From an uncultured Clostridium sp. (GTDB lineage: Bacteria; Bacillota; Clostridia; TANB77; CAG-508), in NCBI GenBank assembly GCA_946495905.1, contig CAMMEP010000001.1:16912-80911 (forward strand): DNA of 64,000 bases, written 5' to 3'. The notes under the pieces are model-generated. The model had not been told where the DNA came from. It saw nothing but the letters and a program-made list of their open reading frames with translations, and did not search any database. Made by a program: the position numbers and the translations under genes. The number at the start of each line of letters is the position of its first letter. The first letter of the stretch is position 1. This document shows, in pieces, positions 44,640 to 52,909 of the stretch.

Positions 44640-44671
44640 GTCATTTTAAAGTCACTTTAGGGAGATATAAT
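44640..44671 (+). promoter_or_regulatory. Response-regulator box and -10 of ABC/FtsX operon 2
   Basis: GTCATTTTAAA-GTCACTTT (half-sites at 44640 and 44651, 11 bp apart), 7 nt, then TATAAT (44666-44671). No -35 match. It mirrors 20520-20552 in sequence and spacing. Confidence 0.65.
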
Positions 44672-44689
44672 CAATAGTAGGAGGGAGCC

Positions 44690-45367
44690 ATGGAAATTTT
44701 AAAAATAGAAAATGTAAAAAAAGAATATGCAAATGGAGATAAAAAACTATATGCTTTAGATGACATTTCATTAACGGTAAAGCAAGGAGAATTTGTTGCA
44801 ATTGTTGGACCAAGTGGTAGTGGAAAATCTACTTTGTTACATATTATAGGAGGAATAGACAAGCCTACTAGTGGAAAGATACTTATAAATGGAACAGATA
44901 TTTCTACTTTAAGGTCTGATAAAATGACAATATTTAGAAGACAAAATATTGGTATTGTATATCAATTCTATAATTTAATACCAACGCTTAAAGCAGAAGA
45001 TAATATTATTTTGCCAGTTCTGCTAGATGGAAAAAAGGTAGATAAAGAAAAAGTAGAAGAAATTATTCAATTGTTAAAGCTAGAAAATAGAAAGAATGCC
45101 ATGCCATCTCAATTATCGGGTGGAGAACAACAGCGTGTCTCCATAGGAAGAGCTTTGATAAATAATCCAAGTATTCTCTTAGCAGATGAACCAACAGGAA
45201 ATTTGGATAGTAATGCTTCAAAAGAAATTGTAGATATTTTTAAATATTACAACAAAACATATAAGCAAACTATATTGTTAGTAACGCATGATGAAAAAAT
45301 TGCCTTACAAGCAGATAGAATTATCAAACTCAAAGATGGAAAGATTATTCAAGATGAGCAAAATTAA
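44690..45367 (+). CDS. ABC transporter ATP-binding protein (MacB/BceA group), module 2
   Basis: 225 residues. Walker A GPSGSGKST, Q-loop YQFYNLIPTLKAEDN, signature LSGGEQQRVSIGRA, Walker B ILLADEPTGNLD, H-loop VTHD. Strongly similar to the module-1 ATPase across its length. AGGAGGG precedes the ATG. The FtsX permease follows by 15 bp. Confidence 0.92.
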   Translation: MEILKIENVKKEYANGDKKLYALDDISLTVKQGEFVAIVGPSGSGKSTLLHIIGGIDKPTSGKILINGTDISTLRSDKMTIFRRQNIGIVYQFYNLIPTLKAEDNIILPVLLDGKKVDKEKVEEIIQLLKLENRKNAMPSQLSGGEQQRVSIGRALINNPSILLADEPTGNLDSNASKEIVDIFKYYNKTYKQTILLVTHDEKIALQADRIIKLKDGKIIQDEQN

Positions 45368-45382
45368 AAGAGGTGGATATTT

Positions 45383-48037
45383 ATGGGAGTAACTTGGAAA
45401 CTAGCTTTAAACTATCTAAGAAATAATAAAAAAAGAGCTTTTATCATTGGTATATGTATTTTAATTTCTACTATTTTAATAACTGCTGTTTTGCTATTAA
45501 TATCTAGTTATAAAGAATATATAATTACGCAAGCAAGAAATGAAGGTAACTGGGAGGTAGGATTTCGTAATATAACTTATGAAGAAGCATGTATCATAGA
45601 AAAACATAATAATGTAAAAGAAATTTCTGTTATGCATAATCTGGGAACCTATAAAAACATAAACAATACAGATGCTTATTATATTTCTCCTTCTATTCTT
45701 GGCTGTGATGAAAATACAATGAAAAATTTAGTAAAGAATAATTTGTATTATGGAAGAATGCCAGAAAATTCAAATGAAGTAATGATTAATTCTAATAATA
45801 ATTTGGATAAGGTAGGGGATACATTAGTTCAAACATTGGAAAATGGAGAAAATAAGGAATATACAGTGGTGGGAATAATGTATTCGTATAATAATTTTTT
45901 TGAATCGAATCAAGTAATAACATTGCTAGATAGGGAAGTGCTAAAGCCAGATGATAAAGTTAACATCACTGTGCTTAGCTATAATATAAATGAAATATAT
46001 AGTGATTATTATGACATCTATTATCAATTAGGATCATACAGAAATGAATATGGTTCAACACTAAATGATATGGTGCAGTATAATAAAACATTGTTAGAAT
46101 ATGAAAATGTTTTAGATTATACCTCTGATTTTCAGAAAAATATCTATACAGTAGAAGGCATTTTTATTGGAATAATTGTTGCTTGTTCTATGATTTTTAT
46201 CTATTCTATTATTAATATTAGTGTAATAGAAAGAAAAAAGTACTTTGGGATTTTAAAATCTATAGGTGCAACTACAAAACAGATGAGAAGAAGTATACGA
46301 GTAGAACTGCTTATTATTTTATTAATAACAATACCATTAGGAATTGTTATAGGAATATGCCTGGACTTTCTATTAATTACTATAATAAATAATATTTTGC
46401 CAGAAATTGCAACATCTTATAGTTCTATATTAAGAGCTTTTCAATCTAATGAGGAATTTAGATTAGCAATTCCAGTAAGTACAATTTTTATATCAATATT
46501 TATTGTAGTGCTTACTGTATACATATCATCCATTATTCCAATAAGGAAAGTCTCATGGTTACAGGCAATAAGCTTGATAAAACAAAATAAAGAAAAAGTG
46601 CGAGTGAAGAAAAAAGTTAGTAAGAAAATGAAGAATATCAAAAATGTAGAATTTACTTTAGCTACAAAAAATATAGAAAGATATAAATCAAGATATTTTG
46701 CAATTATTATGTCATTAATTATTAGTATTGTACTAATTATTGTAAGCAACTATTATATTATTAATATAGCTTCAAATACAGATTTGACAGACTATAATTA
46801 CTCTATAATAATTCAATATGATAGTGGTAAACACGAAAACCTTGTAGAGAAGATAATTGATGATATACAAGAAGCAAATATTGCAGAAAAAGTTATCTCT
46901 AATAGTCGAAGAAGATATGCAGTATTAGTTAATACGAACAACATTAGTGATGAAGAGAAAGACTTTAGTAGAAAATTATATGGGGAAGATAATTCATTTT
47001 TAGCTCATTATGATTATATTTTCAAATCGGATGAATATGATTATAGCGACCCTTCAGATATATATTGCATTTGGATGAATTTTCTAATGTTAAATGAAGA
47101 TGCATATAATCAGTATTTGCATGAAATTGGAGTAGATGGACTAGAAGGAAATGAGTGTATTTTAGTGGATTTTATTCATGAAAAAACAAAATATTATAAT
47201 GGAATTCGTCTAACTAATTATAATGAGGGCGATGAGATAACCATAAGAAATGGAATGCCTGGTTATTCGAACGCAGAAAGATTACAAGAAGATAATGCAA
47301 AACTTACGATAAAAAAGATTACAGACAGAATTCCACAAAATTTAAGTTATGTAGAAAATGGTCCCCTTATTGTTGGAACAGAAGAGACAATTAAGGAAAT
47401 AGAGAAACAACTATGTGGAGAATATAAAATAGAATATCCAAATGAAATAAAATATGGTTACATTTCGCTTAAGGTAAATAATATAAATACTACAAATGAG
47501 TTTATAGGATTTTTAAAAGAAAAATATGATTTAAATGATTATGATTATATTGATATAAATAACGATGATAATGATAATAGCATACAAGGCAATGAAGAGG
47601 TATCGCAAGAAAGTATAGATAATGCTAATTTACTAAGAAATATATTTATTTATAGCTTTATTGGAATAATAACTTTAATTGGAATCTTCAACATGTACAA
47701 TGCAATAAACACGAATTTAGAAATTAGAAAAAGGGAAGTAGTAAGTTTAATTACAATAGGCATGGAAGAAAAACAAATTAATAAGATGTTGCTTATCGAA
47801 AATATGGTATGTGGAATATTGGCATTAGTACTTGGAATTGCATTTGGTTTATTAGTTTCTTATATTGTGTATTTAATTTGTATTGATTATACATGGTATC
47901 GTTTTGAAATTCCATGGATTTCCATTGCAATCAGTGTTGTTGGAATTATCATTGTAACTGCTATTTCTACAATCTATTTAAAAAAGAAGATTTTCGCAGA
48001 CAATCTTATAGAGGTATTGAAACAAGAAGAAATTTAG
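45383..48037 (+). CDS. FtsX-like ABC transporter permease, module 2
   Basis: 884 residues with the same plan as the module-1 permease: N-terminal helix, MacB-like ectodomain (~45-245), FtsX core (~255-395, KKYFGILKSIGATTKQMRRS), second ectodomain (~455-745, highly acidic with DYDYIDINNDDNDNS), and a second FtsX core (REVVSLITIGMEEKQINKML). Sequence identity between the two outside the cores looks low, suggesting different ligands. AGAGGTGG precedes the ATG. Terminator follows at once. Confidence 0.88.
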   Translation: MGVTWKLALNYLRNNKKRAFIIGICILISTILITAVLLLISSYKEYIITQARNEGNWEVGFRNITYEEACIIEKHNNVKEISVMHNLGTYKNINNTDAYYISPSILGCDENTMKNLVKNNLYYGRMPENSNEVMINSNNNLDKVGDTLVQTLENGENKEYTVVGIMYSYNNFFESNQVITLLDREVLKPDDKVNITVLSYNINEIYSDYYDIYYQLGSYRNEYGSTLNDMVQYNKTLLEYENVLDYTSDFQKNIYTVEGIFIGIIVACSMIFIYSIINISVIERKKYFGILKSIGATTKQMRRSIRVELLIILLITIPLGIVIGICLDFLLITIINNILPEIATSYSSILRAFQSNEEFRLAIPVSTIFISIFIVVLTVYISSIIPIRKVSWLQAISLIKQNKEKVRVKKKVSKKMKNIKNVEFTLATKNIERYKSRYFAIIMSLIISIVLIIVSNYYIINIASNTDLTDYNYSIIIQYDSGKHENLVEKIIDDIQEANIAEKVISNSRRRYAVLVNTNNISDEEKDFSRKLYGEDNSFLAHYDYIFKSDEYDYSDPSDIYCIWMNFLMLNEDAYNQYLHEIGVDGLEGNECILVDFIHEKTKYYNGIRLTNYNEGDEITIRNGMPGYSNAERLQEDNAKLTIKKITDRIPQNLSYVENGPLIVGTEETIKEIEKQLCGEYKIEYPNEIKYGYISLKVNNINTTNEFIGFLKEKYDLNDYDYIDINNDDNDNSIQGNEEVSQESIDNANLLRNIFIYSFIGIITLIGIFNMYNAINTNLEIRKREVVSLITIGMEEKQINKMLLIENMVCGILALVLGIAFGLLVSYIVYLICIDYTWYRFEIPWISIAISVVGIIIVTAISTIYLKKKIFADNLIEVLKQEEI

Positions 48038-48075
48038 AAAGAGAGCAAAAGGTTGCAACCCTTTTTGTGCTCTTT
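48038..48075 (+). terminator. Terminator closing ABC/FtsX operon 2
   Basis: AAAGAGAGCAAAAGGTTG pairs with CAACCCTTTTTGTGCTCTTT with minor bulges; it begins at the permease stop codon. Confidence 0.7.
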
Positions 48076-48085
48076 GAAAATACTA

Positions 48086-48288
48086 GTTACAATTCACGGT
48101 TATTTTTGATCGGAGCAATGTATGTTTTAATTTTATGTTGGAGTGCTTAAGGTGGGGACCGACAAGTTTACAAACTGTTAAACTGAACGAATGTGAAGTT
48201 TTTACAGTTTGTACGATGTTGGGGGCCGAAAACATAAAATTAAAACATACATTGCTCCAACATTTTAGAATAGCCTGTGAATTGTAAC
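48086..48288. repeat. Palindromic element family B, copy 3 (inverted), with near-perfect target duplication
   Basis: A 203-bp element in reverse orientation to the other B copies. Ends GTTACAATTCACGG and CCTGTGAATTGTAAC. Perfect 26-bp arms (48112-48137 and 48233-48258), core TTAAGGTGGGGACCGACAAG, inner stem ACAAACTGT/ACAGTTTGT, and GTTGGGGGCCG. The flanks AAATACTA (48078-48085) and TAATACTA (48289-48296) match 7 of 8, a likely 8-bp target duplication. It fills the 346-bp gap before relB. Confidence 0.83.
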
Positions 48289-48383
48289 TAATACTAATAA
48301 AACCATTCTGATTTAAACAAATGTGTTGAAAAAGTGTATAAAATGTGATACAATACATATAATAGATTAGGAGGTGTTATATT

Positions 48384-48653
48384 ATGGCTAAAACAGATAC
48401 ATTGCATATAAGAGTAGAACCAACAGTTAAAAAGAAAGCTGAAGAAACATTAAATGAATTAGGGATGTCAATCACTGAGGCTATTAATGTATTTTTAAAC
48501 CAAGTTATATTAAATGATGGTATTCCATTCGAAATAAAGAAACCTAGACTAAATAAAGAAACTATACAAGCATTAGAAGATACAAGAAATGGAAAAAATT
48601 TGAGTAAGACATTTGAAAATGCAGATGAAATGTTTAAGAAGTTGGATAAATAG
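48384..48653 (+). CDS. RelB/DinJ-family antitoxin
   Basis: 89 residues. N-terminal ribbon-helix-helix (LHIRVEPTVKKKAEETLNELGMSITEAINVFLNQVILNDGIPFEI) is the classic RelB/DinJ signature; the C-terminal tail (KNLSKTFENADEMFKKLDK) would wrap the toxin. AGGAGGTG precedes the ATG. Its stop (TAG) overlaps the GTG start of the YafQ-type toxin by one base, the usual coupling. Confidence 0.92.
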   Translation: MAKTDTLHIRVEPTVKKKAEETLNELGMSITEAINVFLNQVILNDGIPFEIKKPRLNKETIQALEDTRNGKNLSKTFENADEMFKKLDK

Positions 48654-48926
48654 TGCTAAAAGTTAGATATAGTAATCAATTTAAGAAAGACTATAAAATG
48701 ATGGTAAAAAGAGGTTATGATATTAATAAATTAAAACATGTTGTTCAATTATTATTAGAAGAGAAAAAATTGCCTGCTAAATATAGAGAACATTATTTAA
48801 CAGGCAATTATAAGCGGCTTTAGAGAATGTCATATTCAACCTGATTGGCTTTTAATCTATACTATCGAAGACGAGATACTCACATTAACTTTATCTAGAA
48901 CCGGCTCGCATACTGATTTATTTTAG
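48653..48926 (+). CDS. YafQ-family mRNA-interferase toxin, interrupted by a +1 shift at CGG
   Basis: Starts GTG at 48653. The zero frame reads LKVRYSNQFKKDYKMMVKRG ... KYREHYLTGNYK for 54 codons, meets CGG at 48815 and stops two codons later. Skipping the C gives GFRECHIQPDWLLIYTIEDE then ILTLTLSRTGSHTDLF, a perfect YafQ ending with the catalytic-region residues (GFRECHI, H in GSHTDLF). Restored length 90 residues, as expected for YafQ. Could be silenced by mutation, a sequence error, or made by frameshifting. Confidence 0.75.
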
Positions 48927-48951
48927 CGAGAACTTTGATATTTTATATGTT

Positions 48952-49494
48952 CTATAAAACAGTAGATGTGGTAACAAAGCTATCATCTGGTGGATATACA
49001 TATTCATCCGTAGGCTCATCTACTACATTAATTTTTTCAATCTCTATAATAGGTATGTCACCATAATAATATCCTTTTGTAATAGTTCCTTCAATTTCTA
49101 CCCAACGTCCAGATTCAAAATTGCTAGCTATTTCCGAATGACATAGAAAACCAACTACAACAGTTTGGAAGTCAGAAGATACTATCATGTCTCTTGCTAA
49201 AACAAATTGCTCATCTGTAAAATCATAAAGTCGATACACGTAACCAGTAAATTTAATTTTCTGTCCCACATAAGTATCAATATCATAATGTACTTCCTGA
49301 AGCACATTAGTATAGTTCCTAGTTGTTAATTCAAAAGTTGTGCCTTCTAGATAAGTATCATTAGTTTTAAAAAAATTATTAAAAATAACTCGATAACAAA
49401 TAAAGACGGTAATTATTAAGATAATAACGCATAGTATTCCCATTAGAATTTTTGCTGTTTTATTCCCATTAATTTTAAAATTAAAAACAAACAT
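48952..49494 (-). CDS. Membrane-anchored YcgQ-like (DUF1980/TIGR03943-type) OB-fold protein
   Basis: 180 residues. TM helix at ~13-35, then an extracytoplasmic domain: DIDTYVGQKIKFTGYVYRLYDFTDEQFVLARDMIV, VVVGFLCHSE and GRWVEIEGTITKGYYYGDIPIIEIEKI. This matches the C-terminal OB-like half of YcgQ-type permease-associated proteins. The usual partner permease (YcgR-type) is absent and the N-terminal half with extra helices is missing, so this is a short orphan form. GGAGG lies before the ATG on the minus strand. Role unknown. Confidence 0.65.
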   Translation of the reverse strand: MFVFNFKINGNKTAKILMGILCVIILIITVFICYRVIFNNFFKTNDTYLEGTTFELTTRNYTNVLQEVHYDIDTYVGQKIKFTGYVYRLYDFTDEQFVLARDMIVSSDFQTVVVGFLCHSEIASNFESGRWVEIEGTITKGYYYGDIPIIEIEKINVVDEPTDEYVYPPDDSFVTTSTVL

Positions 49495-49601
49495 AAAAAA
49501 CCTCCAAGTGTGAAAAACTTTTTTTCTTAAAGTTTATTATTCTATAAATATGTCTTAATAAAAAAATTATTCCTGTATGATTATCTAGTAACTATAAACT
49601 A

Positions 49602-49793
49602 TAACGGCTCAGATGGGTAAACCTGTTTAATAGTATTAAAATTAGATATGTCCTGCAACGGGAGTTTTAATTAAAAAAATCTCGCTTCGTCCCGACGGAG
49701 CTCCCTGCTCCGCTCGATTTTTTAATTATAAACTCCCAGCGCGGACTTTAAATAATCTATACTATTAAACAGGTTTACCCATCTGAGCCGTTA
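49602..49793. repeat. Palindromic element C (singleton)
   Basis: A perfect 34-bp inverted repeat (49602-49635 and 49760-49793, TAACGGCTCAGATGGGTAAA... and its complement) encloses an inner hairpin (GGGAGTTTTAATTA / TAATTATAAACTCCC) and a GC-rich tip with TCGCTTCGTCCCGACGG. Same architecture as families A and B but an unrelated core. It fills the middle of the 441-bp gap before secA. Confidence 0.75.
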
Positions 49794-49826
49794 CTATAAA
49801 TTTAAGAAAATTCTGATTCATACTTG

Positions 49827-49855
49827 CGGTTTTTACTAAAAAGTGATATAGTAAC
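49827..49855 (+). promoter_or_regulatory. Probable secA promoter
   Basis: TTGCGG, 17-bp spacer, TATAGT, about 85 nt before the secA ATG. Confidence 0.5.
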
Positions 49856-49935
49856 ATAGTATTATTTTAGGTTAGGACAAAGCAATATGAGATATGCTTG
49901 TTCTAAGGAAAAAACATTAGGAAGGAAGTAAAACG

Positions 49936-52680
49936 ATGGGATTATTTAAGACATATAGTGAGAAAGAGGTAAAAAGAGTTCAACCATTAGTAAAGAAAAT
50001 TAATGAATTAGAACCAGATATGCAAAAATTATCAGATAAAGAATTAAGAGGTAAAACAGAGGAATTTAAAGGAAGATTACAAAAAGGGGAGACCTTAGAT
50101 GATTTATTGCCAGAAGCTTTTGCTGTTATGAGAGAAGCATCTAAAAGAGTACTAGGTATGAGACATTTTGATGTGCAATTAATTGGTGGAATTATTCTTC
50201 ATCAAGGTAGAATTGCAGAGATGAAGACTGGTGAAGGTAAAACATTAGTTGCAACACTTCCTGTATATCTAAATGCTCTAACAGGAGAAGGAGTACATGT
50301 TATTACCGTTAATGACTACTTAGCAAAAAGAGATAGTGAATGGATGGGAAAAGTATACAAATTTTTGGGATTAACGGTTGGATTGGCAATTGCAGGAATG
50401 AATCCTGGGGACAAGAAAAAAGCATATGCTTGCGATGTTACTTATGGAACTAACAATGAATTTGGATTTGATTACTTAAGAGACAATATGGTCATCTACA
50501 AAGAACAATTAGTACAAAGAAAATTAAATTACGCTATTGTGGATGAGATTGATAGTATTTTAATAGATGAGGCTCGTACCCCTCTTATTATTTCTGGTAG
50601 AGGTGGTCAATCTTCTGATTTATATAAAAAAGCAGATAATTTTGTAAGAAAATTAACACCAAAAGTAATTATCGAAGAAGATGTTAAAGATTATGATCAG
50701 GCAGAAGATAATGAAAAATATGATTATGTAGTAGATTTAAAGGCAAAATCTGCAACACTTACCCAAAAAGGTATTGAAAAAGCAGAACGTGAATTTGGAT
50801 TAGAAAACTTCAATGATATAGAAAATTCAGAGATAGTGCATAATGTAAATCAAGCATTACATGCACATGGAATTATGAAAAAAGATAAAGATTATATTGT
50901 AAAAGATGGCGAAGTTTTAATCGTAGATGAGTTCACAGGTCGTATTATGTATGGAAGAAGATATAACAATGGACTTCATCAAGCTATTGAAGCTAAAGAG
51001 CATGTAAAAATAGCAGATGAATCTAAAACATTGGCTACTATTACATTCCAAAATTATTTTAGAATGTATGATAAATTGTCTGGTATGACTGGTACTGCTA
51101 TGACAGAAGAAGATGAGTTTGAAGAAATCTATAAATTAGATGTTGTTGAAATACCAACTAATAAACCTATGATAAGAAAAGATCATCAAGACATTATCTA
51201 TAAAAATGAGAATGCAAAGTTTAGAGCAGTAATTGAAGACATTAAGGAAAGTCATAGCAAAGGTCAACCTGTTCTAGTTGGTACAGTATCTATTGATAAA
51301 TCTGAAAAATTGAGCAAATTACTTTCAAAGGAAGGAATTAAACATGAAGTATTAAATGCTAAATTCCATGAAAAAGAAGCTGCCATTGTTGCACAAGCAG
51401 GTAAATTTGGAGCTGTTACTATTGCTACGAACATGGCTGGTCGTGGTACTGATATTATGCTTGGTGGTAATAGTGAATTCTTAGCAAAACAAGAAATGCA
51501 AAAATTAAGATATACTCCAGAGCAAATAGATCAAGCAACGGCATTCAATGAAACAGAAGATAAAGAAATATTGGATGCTAGAAAAAAATATAAGGAATTA
51601 GAAGAAAAATTTGATAAGGAAATCAAAGAAGAGAAAGAGAAAGTACTTGCAGCAGGTGGTCTTAAAATCATTGGTACTGAAAGACATGAGTCCAGAAGAA
51701 TTGACAATCAGTTAAGAGGACGTAGTGGACGTCAAGGAGATCCAGGTGAATCCAGATTCTATATTGGACTAGACGATGATTTAATGAAAATTTTTGGTGG
51801 AGACATGATTACTAGAGTATATAATACTTTAGGTGCAGACGAAAACATGCCAATACAAGCCAAAATGATTTCTAAAGCAGTTGAAAATGCGCAAAAGAAA
51901 GTAGAAGGACGTAACTTTGCTATTAGAAAAAGTGTGCTTCAATTTGATGATGTTATGAACGCACAAAGAGAAATTATTTATAAGCAAAGAAGAGAAGTTC
52001 TAGATGGTGAAAATTTAAAAGACAATATCCTAAAAATAATGGATACTGTTGCCACAGATACTGTTAATGCTTACGTTTCAGATGAAGGAATTAATAAAGA
52101 ATCTTTAATTCAAGATTTAAATACAACTTTTGGTTTTTCTAATTTAGATTCTTTAAAGGAAAATAAAGTAGATAGCAATAAAATAATAGAAGAATTAAAA
52201 GAAAAAGCTCATAATAAGTATGAGGAAAAAGAAAAGGATTTCGGAGAAAAAGTATTAAGAGAACTTGAAAGAGTTGTTATGTTAAAAATCGTTGATGAAA
52301 GATGGATGGAACATATAGATGCCATGGACGAACTAAAAGATGGTATAAGATTACAAGCCTATGGCCAAAAAGATCCAGTAGTTCAATATAGAATTGAAGG
52401 ATTTGATATGTTTGATCAAATGGTTGCTGACATTCAATTAAATGTTATAAAAATACTTATGAATGCAAGAAAGAGGGAAGGTGCCCCAATAAGAAAAGAA
52501 TCTGTAAAAATTACAGGGGAAGGCTTAGAGAATACAAATGTATCGTTAAAAGGAAACACACCAGCTACTGAAAAATCACATACTCCAATTGTTAATACAG
52601 AGCCTAAAGTTGGAAGAAATGATCCATGTCCATGTGGAAGTGGGAAGAAATACAAAAATTGCTGTGGTAAAAATCAGTAA
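49936..52680 (+). CDS. secA: Protein translocase subunit SecA
   Basis: 914 residues. N-terminal FKTYSEKEVKRVQPLV, Walker A MKTGEGKTLVA (~99-108), DEIDSILIDEARTPLIISG (DEAD-like box and crosslinking-domain start), TNMAGRGTDIMLGG and QLRGRSGRQGDPG (motor domain 2), helical scaffold and wing, and a C-terminal zinc-binding SEC-C motif VGRNDPCPCGSGKKYKNCCG. It drives Sec-dependent export. GGAAGG precedes the ATG. The mobile element starting at about 52735 lies directly after it. Confidence 0.98.
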   Translation: MGLFKTYSEKEVKRVQPLVKKINELEPDMQKLSDKELRGKTEEFKGRLQKGETLDDLLPEAFAVMREASKRVLGMRHFDVQLIGGIILHQGRIAEMKTGEGKTLVATLPVYLNALTGEGVHVITVNDYLAKRDSEWMGKVYKFLGLTVGLAIAGMNPGDKKKAYACDVTYGTNNEFGFDYLRDNMVIYKEQLVQRKLNYAIVDEIDSILIDEARTPLIISGRGGQSSDLYKKADNFVRKLTPKVIIEEDVKDYDQAEDNEKYDYVVDLKAKSATLTQKGIEKAEREFGLENFNDIENSEIVHNVNQALHAHGIMKKDKDYIVKDGEVLIVDEFTGRIMYGRRYNNGLHQAIEAKEHVKIADESKTLATITFQNYFRMYDKLSGMTGTAMTEEDEFEEIYKLDVVEIPTNKPMIRKDHQDIIYKNENAKFRAVIEDIKESHSKGQPVLVGTVSIDKSEKLSKLLSKEGIKHEVLNAKFHEKEAAIVAQAGKFGAVTIATNMAGRGTDIMLGGNSEFLAKQEMQKLRYTPEQIDQATAFNETEDKEILDARKKYKELEEKFDKEIKEEKEKVLAAGGLKIIGTERHESRRIDNQLRGRSGRQGDPGESRFYIGLDDDLMKIFGGDMITRVYNTLGADENMPIQAKMISKAVENAQKKVEGRNFAIRKSVLQFDDVMNAQREIIYKQRREVLDGENLKDNILKIMDTVATDTVNAYVSDEGINKESLIQDLNTTFGFSNLDSLKENKVDSNKIIEELKEKAHNKYEEKEKDFGEKVLRELERVVMLKIVDERWMEHIDAMDELKDGIRLQAYGQKDPVVQYRIEGFDMFDQMVADIQLNVIKILMNARKREGAPIRKESVKITGEGLENTNVSLKGNTPATEKSHTPIVNTEPKVGRNDPCPCGSGKKYKNCCGKNQ

Positions 52681-52734
52681 TATCAATAGTCGTAGCGATT
52701 TCTAATAAAGAAAAAAGTTTGAAAAATATATGAA

Positions 52735-52825
52735 TTGTTGCCATTTTGTTGCCAAACTAAAATAAAATTGCTAGAACCATTGAAAATACTGCATTTTATC
52801 TTGGCAACAAAAATGGCGACAAATT
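52735..52825. repeat. Imperfect inverted repeat at the left end of the integrated element
   Basis: TTGTTGCCATTTTGTTGCCA (from 52735) is answered by TTGGCAACAAAAATGGCGAC (from 52801). The left arm also holds the direct repeat TTGTTGCCA twice (52735, 52746). Position between the secA stop and a tyrosine recombinase gene fits integrase arm-binding sites or the left attachment site; the crossover core cannot be fixed without the right end. Confidence 0.55.
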
Positions 52826-52848
52826 GAAACAATTATAATAACCAAAAA

Positions 52849-52881
52849 AGCTAACATATAGAAAGTGTTAGCTCATTTTTT
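52849..52881 (+). terminator. Terminator before the integrase gene
   Basis: AGCTAACA (52849-52856) and TGTTAGCT (52866-52873), followed by CATTTTTTA. Confidence 0.7.
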
Positions 52882-52909
52882 ATTTACTAAAAATTTGGAG
52901 GTAAAAAAT

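Noticed and set aside
44640..44671. Ordinary sigma-A promoter for ABC operon 2
   Set aside because: A good -10 is present but no -35 at 16-18 bp; the repeated GTCAYTT boxes fill that place, so an activator site is the better reading.
52735..52825. CRISPR-like repeats
   Set aside because: Only two direct copies of 9 bp without regular spacers, and no cas genes in the window.
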